Positions 40,149 through 53,055 of a DNA stretch of 64,000 nt are shown here, piece by piece. How positions within the stretch are numbered: the first letter of the stretch is position 1; every line of letters starts with the position of its first letter. The notes under the pieces are model-generated. The model worked only from the letters and a program-made list of their open reading frames with translations. It was not told where the DNA came from and ran no database searches. The position numbers and the translations under genes are program-made. The stretch covers positions 806,001 to 870,000 of the forward strand of contig NW_027480468.1 in assembly GCF_051401765.1 (NCBI RefSeq), in the 5' to 3' direction. Source of the DNA: Calliopsis andreniformis. Lineage: Eukaryota; Arthropoda; Insecta; Hymenoptera; Andrenidae.

Positions 40149-41490
40149 TCAATCTTCAATCTTCAATCCTCAGTCCTCAAACCTCAATTCTGAATCCTCA
40201 ATCCTGAATCCTTAATCTTCAATCCTCAATCCCCAATCCTCAATATTCAATACTCAATCCTCAATCCTCAATCCTCAATCCTGAATCTTCAATCCTCGAT
40301 CCTCAATCCTCGATCCTCAGTCCCAAATACTCAATCTTCAATCCATAATCCTCAACCCTCAACCTTCAATACTCAATACTCAATCTTCAATCCTCAATCC
40401 TCAATCCTCAATCCTCAATCCTCAATCTTCAATCCTCAATACTCAATCTTCAATCCTCAATCCTCAATCCTCAATCCTCAATCCTGAATCCTCAATACTC
40501 AATCTTCAATCCTCAATACTCAATCTGCAATCCTCAGTCCTCAATCCTCAATCCTCAATCCTCATCCTTCAATCCTCAATACCCAATCCTCAATCTTAAA
40601 TCCTCAATCCTCAATCCTCATCCTTCAATCCTCAATACCCAATCCTCAAGCTTCAATCCTCAATCCTCAATCCTGAATTCTCAATCCTCAATCCTCTGTC
40701 CTCAGTCCTCAAACCTCAATCCTCAACCCTCAGCCCTCATCCTCAATCCTCAATCCTCAATCCTCAATGCTCAATCTTCAATTCTCAATACTCAAACTTC
40801 AATCCTCAATCCTCAATACGCAATCCTCAATCCTCAATCCTCAATCCTCAATAGTCAGTCTTCAATCCTCAATACTCAATCTTCAATACTCAATCCTCAA
40901 TCCTCAATCCTCAATCCTCGATCTTCAGTCCTCAATACCCAATCCTCAAACTTCAATCCTCAATCCTCAATCCTCAACACTCGATCCTCAATCCTCAATC
41001 CCCAATTCTCAATCCTCAATCCTCAGTCCTCAGTCCTCAATACACAATCTTCAATCCTCAATCCTCAATCCTCAATCCTCAATCCTCATTCTTCAATCCT
41101 CAATACCCAATCCTCAATCTTCAATCGGCAATCCTCAATGCTCAATTCTCAACCCTCAATCCTCAGTCCTCAGTCCTCAAACCTCAATCCTCAATAATCA
41201 ATCCTCAATCCTCAATCTTCAAACCTCAACACTCAAATTTCAGTCGTCAATCCTCAATACTCAATCCTCAATCCTCAATCCTCAATCGACAGTCTTCAAT
41301 CCTCAATACTCAATCTTCAATCCTCAATCCTCAATCCTCAATCCTCAGTCCTCAGTCCTCAATCCTCAATCGTCAGTCTTCAATCCTCAATACTCAATCT
41401 TCAATCCCCATCCTCAATCCTCAATCCTCAATCCTCATTCTTCAATTCTCAATACCCAATCTTCAATCCTCAATCCTCAATCCTCAATAC
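40149..41490 (+). repeat. Higher-order unit U16 (1,342 bp), no island
   Basis: Most of this unit from about 40391 is the first copy of the 1,216-bp tandem duplication. It starts with a CCTTAATCTTC marker variant and a block (CAGTCCCAAATAC, TCCATAATCC near 40320-40350) otherwise seen only in A2-associated stretches such as 32130 and 47300. Confidence 0.8.
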
Positions 41491-41606
41491 TCAATCTTCA
41501 ATCTTCAATCCTCAGTCCTCAAACCTCAATTCTGAATCCTCAATCCTGAATCCTTAGTCTTCAATCCTCAATCCCCAATCCTCAATCTACAATACTCAAT
41601 CCTCAA
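40391..41606 (+). repeat. 1,216-bp tandem duplication, copy 1
   Basis: This segment aligns to 41607-42822 at a constant offset of 1,216 with no length change. Boundaries are uncertain by about 40 bases because they lie in consensus heptamers. Shared rare variants are CAATCGGCAATCC (41125 and 42341), CCTCTGTCC (40693 and 41909) and CTTCAATTCTC (40782 and 41998). Confidence 0.88.
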
Positions 41607-42706
41607 TCCTCAATCCTCAATCCTCAATCCTCAATCCTCAATCTTCAATCCTCAATACTCAATCTTCAATCCTCAATCCTCAATCCTCAATCCTCAATCC
41701 TGAATCCTCAATACTCAATCTTCAATCCTCAATACTCAATCTGCAATCCTCAGTCCTCAATCCTCAATCCTCAATCCTCATCCTTCAATCCTCAATACCC
41801 AATCCTCAATCTTAAATCCTCAATCCTCAATCCTCATCCTTCAATCCTCAATACCCAATCCTCAAGCTTCAATCCTCAATCCTCAATCCTGAATTCTCAA
41901 TCCTCAATCCTCTGTCCTCAGTCCTCAAACCTCAATCCTCAACCCTCAGCCCTCATCCTCAATCCTCAATCCTCAATCCTCAATGCTCAATCTTCAATTC
42001 TCAATACTCAAACTTCAATCCTCAATCCTCAATACGCAATCCTCAATCCTCAATCCTCAATCCTCAATAGTCAGTCTTCAATCCTCAATACTCAATCTTC
42101 AATACTCAATCCTCAATCCTCAATCCTCAATCCTCGATCTTCAGTCCTCAATACCCAATCCTCAAACTTCAATCCTCAATCCTCAATCCTCAACACTCGA
42201 TCCTCAATCCTCAATCCCCAATTCTCAATCCTCAATCCTCAGTCCTCAGTCCTCAATACACAATCTTCAATCCTCAATCCTCAATCCTCAATCCTCAATC
42301 CTCATTCTTCAATCCTCAATACCCAATCCTCAATCTTCAATCGGCAATCCTCAATGCTCAATTCTCAACCCTCAATCCTCAGTCCTCAGTCCTCAAACCT
42401 CAATCCTCAATAATCAATCCTCAATCCTCAATCTTCAAACCTCAACACTCAAACTTCAGTCGTCAATCCTCAATACTCAATCCTCAATCCTCAATCCTCA
42501 ATCGACAGTCTTCAATCCTCAATACTCAATCTTCAATCCTCAATCCTCAATCCTCAATCCTCAGTCCTCAGTCCTCAATCCTCAATCGTCAGTCTTCAAT
42601 CCTCAATACTCAATCTTCAATCCCCATCCTCAATCCTCAATCCTCAATCCTCATTCTTCAATTCTCAATACCCAATCTTCAATCCTCAATCCTCAATCCT
42701 CAATAC
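41491..42706 (+). repeat. Higher-order unit U17 (1,216 bp), no island
   Basis: This marker-to-marker unit is exactly the 1,216-bp duplication period. The 260-residue + frames in the two copies (40767 and 41983) differ at a single residue, Phe versus Leu, from AAATTTCAG near 41236 against AAACTTCAG near 42452. Confidence 0.88.
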
Positions 42707-42822
42707 TCAATCTTCAATCTTCAATCCTCAGTCCTCAAACCTCAATTCTGAATCCTCAATCCTGAATCCTTAGTCTTCAATCCTCAATCCCCAATCCTCA
42801 ATCTACAATACTCAATCCTCAA
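41607..42822 (+). repeat. 1,216-bp tandem duplication, copy 2
   Basis: This is nearly identical to copy 1. The difference I found is AAACTTCAG here against AAATTTCAG in copy 1. No A island lies in either copy. Confidence 0.88.
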
Positions 42823-45800
42823 TCCTCAATCCTCAATCCTCAATCCTCAATCCTGAATCCTCAATCCTCAATCTTCAATCCTCAATACTCAATCTACATT
42901 CCTCAATCCTCAATCCTCAATCCTCAATCCTCATTCTTCAGTCCTCAATACCGAATCCTCAATCTTCAATCCTCAATCCTCAATCCTCAATTCTCAGTAC
43001 TCAATCTTCGATCATCAATATTCAATCTTCAATCCTCAATCCTCAATCCTCGATCCTCAATCCTCAATCCACAATCGTCAATCTCCAATCCTGAATACTC
43101 AACCCCAATCCTCAATCCTCAATCCTCATCCTTCAATCCTCAATACCCAATCCTCAAACTTCAATCCTCAATCCTCAATCCTCATCCTTCAATCCTCAAT
43201 ACCCAATCCTCAATCTTCAATCCTCAATCCTCAATCCTGAATTCTCAATCCTCAATCCTCAGTCCTCAGTCCTCAGTCCTCAAACCTCAATCCTCAACCC
43301 GCAGCCCTCATCCTCAATCCTCAATCCTCAATCCTCAATCCTCAATTCTCAATCCTCAATCCTCAGTCCTCAGTCCTCAATACACAATCTTCAATCCTCA
43401 ATCCTCAATCCTCAATCCTCAATCCTCATTCTTCAATCCTCAATACCCAATCCTCAATCTTCAATCCTCAATCCTCAATGCTCAATTCTCAACCCTCAAT
43501 CCTCAGTCCTCAGTCCTCAAACCTCAATCCTCAATCCTCAATCCTCAATCCTCAATCTTCAATCCTCAACACTCAAACTTCTGTCGTCAATCCTCAATAC
43601 TCAATCCTCAATCCTCAATCCTCAATCGACAGTCTTCAATCCTCAATACTCAATCTTCAATCCTCAATCCTCAATCCTCAATCCTCAATCCTGAGTCCTC
43701 AATCCTCAATCGTCAGTCTTCAATCCTCAATACTCAATCTTCAATCCCCAATCCTCAATCCTCAATCCTCAATCCTCATTCTTCAATCCTCAAGACCAAA
43801 TCTTCAATCTTCAATCATCAATCCTCAATCCTCAATTCTCAATCCTCAATCCTCAATCCTCAATCCACAATCCTCATTCGTCAGTCCTCAATACCGAATC
43901 CTCAATCTTCAATCCTCAATCCTCAATCCTCCATTCTCAGTACTCAATCTTCAATCATCAATATTCAATCTTCAATCCTCAATCCTTAATCCTCGATCCT
44001 CAATCCTCAATCCACAATCGTCAATCTCCAATCCTGAATACACAACCCCAATACTCAATCTTCAATACTCAATCCTCAATCCTCAATCCTCAATCCTCGA
44101 TCTTCAGTCCTCAATACCCAATCCTCAAACTTCAATCCTCAATCCTCAATCCTCAACACTCGATCCTCAATCCTCAATCCTCAATCCTCAATTCTCAATC
44201 CTCAATCCTCAGTCCTCAGTCCTCAATACACAATCTTCAATCCTCAATCCTCAATCCTCAATCCTCAATCCTCACACTTCAATCCTCAATACCCAATCCT
44301 CAATCTTCAATCCTCAATCCTCAATGCTGAATTCTCAACCCTCAATCCTCAGTCCTCAGTCCTCATACCTCAATCCTCAATCCTCAATTCTCGATCCTCA
44401 ATCCTCAATCCTCAATCCTCAATCCTCAATCCTCAATCGACAGTCTTCAATCCTCAATACTCAATCTTCAATCCTCAATCCTCAATCCTCAATCCTCAAT
44501 CCTCAGTCCTCAATCCTCAATCGTCAGTCTTCAATCCTCAATACTCAATCTTCAATACCCAATCCTCAATCCTCAATCCTCAATCCTTATTCTTCAATCC
44601 TCAATACCCAATCTTCAATCTTCAATCATCAATCCTCAATCCTCAATCCTCAATCCTCAATCTTCAATCCTCAATCCTCAATCGTCAGTCGTCAATCCTC
44701 AAAACTCAATCTTCAATCCTCAATCCTCAATCCTCAATCCTCAATCCTCAATCCTCAATTTTCAATCCTCAATAACCAATCCTCAATCTTCAATCCTCAA
44801 TCCTCAATCCTCAATTCTCGATCCTCAATCCTCAATCCTCAATCGTCAATTCTCAATCCTCAATCCTCAGTCCTCAATTCTCAATCCTCAACCCGCAGTA
44901 CTCAGTCCTCAAACCCCAATCCTCAACCCTCAGCCCCCATCGTCAATCCTCAATCCTCAATCCTCAATCCTCAATCGTCAATATTCAATCCTCAATACTC
45001 AATCTTCAATCCTCAATCCTCAGTCCTCAAACCTCAATTCTGAATCATCAATCCTGAATCCTCAATCTTCGGCCCTCAGTCCTCAACAATCAGTTGTCAA
45101 CCCTCAGTACTCAATAGTATATCATCAATTCACAGTTTTCAATGCTCAATACTGAATCTGCAATCATCAAACCTCTATCCACAAACATCAATTCCCATCA
45201 CTCAACCCTCAGCACTCTGTCCCCAATATTCAGTACTCAATCCTCAATCCTCAATCCTCAATCGTCAATCTACAATCCTCAATACTCCATCTTCAATCCT
45301 CAGTCCTCAATACTCAATCCTCAATCCTCATTCTTCAGTCCTCAATACCCAATCCTCAATCTTCAATCCTCAATTCTCAATTCTCAATTCTGAATCCTCA
45401 ATCCTCAATTTTCAAACCGCATTCTTCAATCCTCAATACCCAATACTCAATCTTCAATCCTCAATCCTCAATCCTCAATCCTCAATCCTCGATCTTCAGT
45501 CCTCAATACCCAATCCTCAAACTTCAATCCTCAATCCTCAATCCTCAACACTCGATCCTCAATCCTCAATCCTCAATCCTCAATTCTCAATCCTCAATCC
45601 TCAGTCCTCAGTCCTCAATACACAATCTTCAATCCTCAATCCTCAATCCTCAATCCTCAATCCTCATTCTTCAATCCTCAATACCCAATCCTCAATCTTC
45701 AATCCTCAATCCTCAATGCTCATTTCTGAACCCTCAATCCTCAGTCCTCAGTCCTCAAACCTCAATCCTCAATAATCAATCCTCAATCCTCAATCTTCAA

Positions 45801-46068
45801 ACCTCAACACTCAAACTTCAGTCGTCAATCCTCAATACTCAATCCTCAATCCTCAATCCTCAATCGACAGTCTTCAATCCTCAATACTCAATCTTCAATC
45901 CTCAATCCTCAATCCTCAATCCTCAATCCGCAGTCCTCAATCCTCAATCGTCAGTCTTCAATCCTCAATACTCAATCTTCAATCCCCATCCTCAATCTTC
46001 AATCCTCAATCCTCATTCTTCAATCCTCAATACCCAATCTTCAATCCTCAGTCCTCAATCCTCAATAC
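42707..46068 (+). repeat. Higher-order unit U18 (3,362 bp), last A1 island
   Basis: This unit begins like U2, holds a stretch matching 7754-9436 and 35428-36300, and ends with the most divergent c-type A1 island (45067). Rare changes include CAAGACCAAATC near 43792 and TCATTCGTCAG near 43874. No A1 island occurs to its right. Confidence 0.75.
45067..45239 (+). repeat. A1 island 16, subtype c, most divergent
   Basis: This c-type core has at least four private changes: ATATCATCAATTC, TACTGAATCTGC, AATTCCCATC and CTCAGCACTCTG. It is the rightmost A1 copy. The ATATCATC change is also found in all A2 islands. Confidence 0.85.
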
Positions 46069-49000
46069 TCAATCTTCAATCTTCAATCCTCAGTCCTCAA
46101 ACCTCAATTCTGAATCCTCAATCCTGAATCCTTAGTCTTAAATCCTCAATCCCCAATCCTCAATCTACAATACTCTATCCTCAATCCTCAATCCTCAATC
46201 CTCAATCCTTAATCCTGAATCCTCAATCCTCAATCTTCAATCCTCAATACCCAATCCTCAATGTTCAATCCTCAATCCTCAATGCTCAATTCTCAACCCT
46301 CAATCCTCAGTCCTCAGTCCTCATACCTCAATCCTAAATCCTCAATCCTCAATACTCAATCTTCAATCCTCAGCACTCAAACTTCAGTCGTCAATCCTCA
46401 ATACTCAATCCTCAATCCTCAATCCTCAATCGACAGTCTTCAATCCTCAATACTCAATCTTCAATCCTCAATCCTCAATCCTCAATCCTCAATCCTCAAT
46501 CCTCAATCCTCAATCCGCAATCCTCAATCCTCAATCCTCAGTCCTCAATCGTCAGTCTTCATTCTTCAATGCTCAATCTTCAATCCTCAATCCTCAATCC
46601 TCAATCCTCAGTCCTCAGTCCTCAAACCTCAATCCTCAACACTCAGCCCTCATCCTCAATCCTCAATCCTCAATCTTCAATCCACAATCCTCAATTCTCA
46701 ATCCTCAATCCTCAGACCTCAAACATCAATACTCAACCCTCAGTCCTCGTCCTCAATGCACAACCCTCAATCCTCAATCCTCAATCTTCAATCATAAATA
46801 TTCATTCTTCAATCCTCAATCCTCAATCCTCAATCCTCAATCCACAGTCCCCAAACCTCAATCCTCAATCTTCAATCCTCAATACTCAATCTTCAATCCT
46901 CAATTCTCAATCCTCAATCCTCAATCTTCATTCCTCAAACCTCAATACTCAATCCTCAATCCTCATTCTTCAATCCTCAATACCCAATCCTCATTCTTCA
47001 ATCCTCAATCCTCAATCCTCCATTCTCAATCCTCAATCCTCGATCCTCAGACCTCAAACATCAATACTCAACCCTCAGTCCTCGTCCTCAATCCACAATC
47101 CTCAATCCCCAATCCTCAATATTCAATCATCAATATACAATCTTCAGTCCTCAATCCCCAATACTCAATCCGCAATCCTCAATCCTCAATGTTCAATCCG
47201 CGATGCCCAAACCTCAATGTTCAACACTCAATACTCAATCCTCAATCCTCAATCCTCAATCCTCAATCTTCAATCCTCGATCCTCAATCCTCAATCCTCA
47301 GTCCCAAATACTCAATCTTCAATCCATAATCCTCAACCCTCAACCTTCAATACTCAATACTCAATCTTCAATCCTCAATCCTCAATCCTCAATCCTCAAT
47401 CCTGAATCCTCAATCCTCAATCTTCAATCCTCAATACTCAATCTGCAATCCTCAATCCTCAATCCTCAATCCTCAATCCTCATTCTTCAGTCCTCAATAC
47501 CGAATCCTCAATTTTCAATCCTCAATCCTCAATCCTCAATTCTCAGTACTCAATCTTCAATCATCAATATTCAATCTTCAATCCCCAATTTCTCAATCCT
47601 CAACCCTCAATGCTCAGCCCTCAATGTTCAATCCGCAATAACTAATCCACAATATTCAATCCTCTATTCTCATTCCTCAATCCTCAATCCTCAATCCTCA
47701 GCCCTCAAACCTCAATCCTGAATCCTCAATCCTGAATCCTCGATCTTCAGCTCTCAGTCCTCAACAATCAGTTGTCAATCCTTAATTCTCAATAGAATAT
47801 CATCAATTCACAGCTTCCAATACTCAATACTCAACCTCCAATCTTCAAATCTCTATCCACAAACATCAATTCTCATCACTCAACGCTCAACGCTCAGTCC
47901 CCAATCCTCAATCTTCAATCCTCAGTCCTCAACACTCAGTCCCCAATCCTCAATCTTCAATCCTCAATACCCAATCTTCAATCCTCGATCCTCAATCCTC
48001 GATCCTCAATCCTCAATCCTCAATCGTCAATATCCAATCCTGAATACTCAATCCTCAATCCTCAATCCTCAATCCTCATCCTTCAATCCTCAATACCCAA
48101 TCCTCAATCTTCAATCCTCAATCCTCAATCCTGAATTCTCAATCCTCAATCCTCAGTCCTCAGTTCTCAAACCTCAATCCTCAACCCTCAGCCCTCACCC
48201 TCAATCCTCAATCCTCAATCCTCAATCCTCATTCTTCAATCCTCAGTACTCAAACTTCAATCCTCAATCCTCAATACGCAATCCTCAATCCTGAATCCTC
48301 AATCGTCAGTCTTCAATCCTCAATACTCAATCTTCAATAGTCAATCCTCAATCCTCAATCCTCAATCCTCGATCTTCAATACTCAATACCCAATCCTCAA
48401 TCTTCAATCCTCAATCCTCAATCCTCAACTCTCGATTCTCAATCCTCAATCCTCAATCCTCAATTCCCAATCCTCAATCCTCAGCCCTCAGTCCTCAATA
48501 CACAATCTTCAATCCTCAATCCTCAATCCTCAATCCTCAATCCTCATTCTTCAATCCTCAATACCCAATCCTCAATCTTCAATCCTCAATTCTCAATCCT
48601 CAATCCTCAATCCTCAGACCTCAAACATCAATACTCAACCCCCAGTCCTCGTCCTCAATGCACAACTCTCAATCCTCAATCCTCAATCTTCAATCATCAA
48701 TATTCATTCTTCAATCCTCAATCCTCAATACTCAATCCTCAATCCTCAATCCTCAATCCACAGTCCCCAAACCTCAATCCTGAATCTTCAATCCTCAATA
48801 CTCAATCTTAAATCCTCAATCCTCAATCCTCAATCCTCAATCTTCATTCCTCAATCCTCAATCCTCGATCCTCAATCCTCATTCTTCAATCCTCAATACC
48901 CAATCCTCAATCTTCAATCCTCAATCCTCAATCCTCAATTCTCAATCCGCAATCCTCGATCCTCAGACCTCAAACATCAATACTCAACCCTCAGTCCTCG

Positions 49001-49457
49001 TCCTCAATCCACAATCCTCAATCCCCAATCCTCAATCTTCAATCATCAATATACAATCTTCAGTCCTCAATCCGCAATCCTCAATCCTCAATCCTCAATC
49101 GTCTGTCTTCAATCCTCAATACTCAATCTTCAATACTCAATCCTCAATCCTCAATCCTCAATCCTCGGTCTTCAGTAATCAATACCCAATCCTCAAACTT
49201 CAATCCTCAATCCTCAATCCTCAACACTCGATCCTCAATCCTCAATCCTCAATCCTCAATTCTCAATCCTCAATCCTCAGTCCTCAGTCCTCAATACACA
49301 ATCTTCAATCCTCAATCCTCAATCCTCACACTTCAATCCTCAATACCCAATCCTCAATCTTCAATCCTCAATCCTCAATGCTCAATTCTCAACCCTCAGC
49401 CCTCATCCTCAATCCTCAATCCTCAGTCTTCAATCCTCAATCCTCAATCCTCAATAC
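46069..49457 (+). repeat. Higher-order unit U19 (3,389 bp), A2 family
   Basis: From about 46556 this unit is a copy of 31149-34249, with an A2 island at 47745. Compared with that copy it lacks about 250 bases near 47260 and gains a shorter block, so the offset drops from 15,407 to 15,359-15,360. Private changes include GATGCCCAAACC near 47203 against GATACCCAAACC in the left copy. Confidence 0.8.
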
Positions 49458-49609
49458 TCAATCTTCAATCTTCAATCCTCAGTCCTCAAATCTCAATTCT
49501 GAATCCTCAATCCTGAATCCTTAATCTTCAATCCTCAATCCCCAATCCTCAATCTTCAATACTCAATCCTCAATCCTCAATCCTCAATCCTCAATCTTCA
49601 ATCCTCAAT
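46556..49609 (+). repeat. Dispersed ~3.1-kb duplication, right copy
   Basis: This is the partner of 31149-34249, 15.4 kb away, with unrelated array order between them. It includes A2 island 2, and its right end overlaps copy 1 of the ~1.2-kb tandem duplication. Confidence 0.85.
47745..47902 (+). repeat. A2 island 2
   Basis: This is the partner of A2 island 1 at +15,359. It shares CACAGCTTCC, which the other A2 copies lack (they have CACAGCTTTC). It has a private CAACCTCCAATC in place of CAACCTGCAATC. Confidence 0.85.
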
Positions 49610-49620
49610 CCTCAATCCTC
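48427..49620 (+). repeat. ~1.2-kb tandem duplication, copy 1 (1,194 bp)
   Basis: The segment starts at AACTCTCGATTC, which recurs at 49621. A third, separated relative begins near 33068. It contains the CAGACCTCAAACATC, CTCGTCCTCAATGC and CTTCAGTAATC variants. CTCGGTCTTC near 49166 is private. Confidence 0.87.
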
Positions 49621-50658
49621 AACTCTCGATTCTCAATTCTCAATCCTCAATCCTCAATCCTCAATTCCCAATCCTCAATCCTCAGCCCTCAGTCCTCAAT
49701 ACACAATCTTCAATCCTCAATCCTCAATCTTCAATCCTCAATCCTCATTCTTCAATCCTCAATACCCAATCCTCAATCTTCAATCCTCAATTCTCAATCC
49801 TCAATCCTCAATCCTCAGACCTCAAACATCAATACTCAACCCCCAGTCCTCGTCCTCAATGCACAACTCTCAATCCTCAATCCTCAATCTTCAATCATCA
49901 ATATTCATTCTTCAATCCTCAATCCTCAATACTCAATCCTCAATCCTCAATCCTCAATCCACAGTCCCCAAACCTCAATCCTGAATCTTCAATCCTCAAT
50001 ACTCAATCTTAAATCCTCAATCCTCAATCCTCAATCCTCAATCTTCATTCCTCAATCCTCAATCCTCGATCCTCAATCCTCATTCTTCAATCCTCAATAC
50101 CCAATCCTCAATCTTCAATCCTCAATCCTCAATCCTCAATTCTCAATCCGCAATCCTCGATCCTCAGACCTCAAACATCAATACTCAACCCTCAGTCCTC
50201 GTCCTCAATCCACAATCCTCAATCCCCAATCCTCAATCTTCAATCATCAATATACAATCTTCAGTCCTCAATCCGCAATCCTCAATCCTCAATCCTCAAT
50301 CGTCTGTCTTCAATCCTCAATACTCAATCTTCAATACTCAATCCTCAATCCTCAATCCTCAATCCTCGATCTTCAGTAATCAATACCCAATCCTCAAACT
50401 TCAATCCTCAATCCTCAATCCTCAACACTCGATCCTCAATCCTCAATCCTCAATCCTCAATTCTCAATCCTCAATCCTCAGTCCTCAGTCCTCAATACAC
50501 AATCTTCAATCCTCAATCCTCAATCCTCACACTTCAATCCTCAATACCCAATCCTCAATCTTCAATCCTCAATCCTCAATGCTCAATTCTCAACCCTCAG
50601 CCCTCGTCCTCAATCCTCAATCCTCAGTCTTCAATCCTCAATCCTCAATCCTCAATAC
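49458..50658 (+). repeat. Higher-order unit U20 (1,201 bp), no island
   Basis: This marker-to-marker unit equals the period of the ~1.2-kb tandem duplication at 48427-50820. The marker is the CCTTAATCTTC form. A private CTCAAATCTC near 49487 replaces CTCAAACCTC. Confidence 0.85.
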
Positions 50659-50820
50659 TCAATCTTCAATCTTCAATCCTCAGTCCTCAAACCTCAATTC
50701 TGAATCCTCAATCCTGAATCCTTAATCTTCAATCCTCAATCCCCAATCCTCAATCTTCAATACTCAATCCTCAATCCTCAATCCTCAATCCTCAATCTTC
50801 AATCCTCAATCCTCAATCCT
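49621..50820 (+). repeat. ~1.2-kb tandem duplication, copy 2 (about 1,200 bp)
   Basis: This copy gains one heptamer immediately after its start (TCAATTCTCAATCC near 49634), moving the offset from 1,194 to 1,201. It ends near 50820, where CAACCCTCATTC replaces CAACTCTCGATTC. Confidence 0.86.
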
Positions 50821-51091
50821 CAACCCTCATTCTTCAATCCTCAATACCGAATCCTCAATCTTCAATCCTCAATCCTCAATCCTCAATTCTCAGTACTCAA
50901 TCTTCAATCATCAATATTCAATCTTCAATCCTCAATTTCTCAATCCTCAACCCTCAATCCTCAGCCCTCAATGTTCAATCCGCAATAACTAATCCACAAT
51001 CTTCAATCCTCAATCCTCAATCCTCAATCCTCAATCCTCAATCCTCAGCCCTCAAACCTCAATCCTGAATCCTCAATCCTGAATCCTCGAT

Positions 51092-51249
51092 CTTCAGCTC
51101 TCAGTCCTCAGCAATCAGTTGTCAATCCTTAATTCTCAATAGAATATCATCAATTCACAGCTTTCAATACTCAATACTCAACCTGCAATCTTCAAATCTC
51201 TATCCACAAACATCAATTCTCATCACTCAACGCTCAACGCTCAGTCCCC
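51092..51249 (+). repeat. A2 island 3
   Basis: This A2 copy has CAGCAATCAGTTG instead of CAACAATCAGTTG, a change shared only with A2 island 5, and CACAGCTTTC. Downstream it has a private TCGATCCCACAATCC near 51347. Confidence 0.85.
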
Positions 51250-52897
51250 AATCCTCAATCTTCAATCCTCAGTCCTCAACACTCAGTCCCCAATCCTCAA
51301 TCTTCAATCCTCAATACTCAATCTTCAATCCTCGATCCTCAATTCTCGATCCCACAATCCTCAATCCTCAATCGTCAATCTCCAATCCTGAATACTCAAT
51401 CCTCAATCCTCAATCCTCAATCCTCATCCTTCAATCCTCATTACCCAATCCTCAATCTTCAATCCTCAATCCTCAGTCCTGAATTCTCAATCCTCAATCC
51501 TCAGTCCTCAGTCCTCAAACCTCAATCCTCAACCCTCAGCCCTCACCCTCAATCCTCAATCCTCAATCCTCAATCCTCAATCTTCAATCCTCAATACTCA
51601 AACTTCAATCCTCAACCCTCAATACGCAATCCTCAATCCTCAATTCTCAATCCTCAATCGTCAGTCTTCAATCCTCAATACTCAATCTTCAATACTCAAT
51701 CCTCAATCCTCAATCCTCGATCCTCGATCTTCAGTCCTGAATACCCAATCCTCAAACTTCAATCCTCAATCCTCAATCCTCAACGCTCGATCCTCAATCC
51801 TCAATCCTCAATCCTCAATTCTCAATCCTCAATCCTCAGTCCTCAGTCCTCAATACACAATCTTCAATACTCAATCCTCAATCCGCAATCCTCAATCCTC
51901 ACACTTCAATCCTCAATACCCAATCCTCAATCTTCAATCCTCAATCCTCAATGCTCAATTCTCAACCCTCAATCCTCAGTCCTCAGTCCTCATACCTCAA
52001 TCCTCAATCCTCAATCCTCAATCCTCAATCTTCAATCCTCAACACTCAAACTTCAGTCGTCAATCCTCAATACTCAATCCTCAATCCTCAATCCTCAATC
52101 GACAGTCTTCAATACTCAATACTCAATCTTCAATCCTCAATCCTCAATCCTCAATCCTCAATCCTCAGTCCTCAATCCTCAATCGTCAGTCTTCAATCCT
52201 CAATACTCAATCTTCAATCCCCAATCCTCAATCCTCAATCCTCAATACTTATTCTTCAATCCTCAATACCCAATCTTCAATCTTCAATCATCAATCCTCA
52301 ATCCTCAATTCTCAATCCTCAATCCTAAGTCCTCAGTCCTCAAACCTCAATCCTCAACCCTCAGCCCTCATCCTCAATCCTCAATCCTCAATCTTCAATC
52401 CTCAATCCTCAATCCTCAATACTCAACCTTCAATCCTCAATCCTCAGTCCTCAAACCTCAATTCTGAATCCTCAATCCTGAATCCTTAATCTTCAATCCT
52501 CAATCCCCAATCCTCAATCTTCAATCCTCAATCCTCAATCATCAATCCTCAATCCTCAATCTTCAATCCTCGATCCTCAATCCTCAATCCTCAGTCCCAA
52601 ATACTCAATCTTCAATCCATAATCCTCAACCCTCAATCTTCAATCCTCAATACCGAATCCTCAATCTTCAATCCTCAATCCTCAATCCTCAATTCTCAGT
52701 ACTCAATCTTCAATCATCAATATTCAATCTTCAATCCTCAATTTCTCAATCCTCAACCCTCAATCCTCAGCCCTCAATGTTCAATCCGCAATAACTAATC
52801 CACAATCTTCAATCCTCAATCCTCAATCCTCAATCCTCAATCCTCAATCCTCAGCCCTCAAACCTCAATCCTGAATCCTCAATCCTGAATCCTCGAT

Positions 52898-53055
52898 CTT
52901 CAGCTCTCAGTCCTCAACAATCAGTTGTCAATCCTTAATTCTCAATAGAATATCATCAATTCACAGCTTTCAATACTCAATACTCAACCTGCAATCTTCA
53001 AATCTCTATCCACAAACATCAATTCTCATCACTCAACGCTCAACGCTCAGTCCCC
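52898..53055 (+). repeat. A2 island 4
   Basis: This A2 copy has the ancestral-looking CAACAATCAGTTG and CACAGCTTTC. It lies 1,806 bases, an exact number of heptamers, after A2 island 3. Confidence 0.85.
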
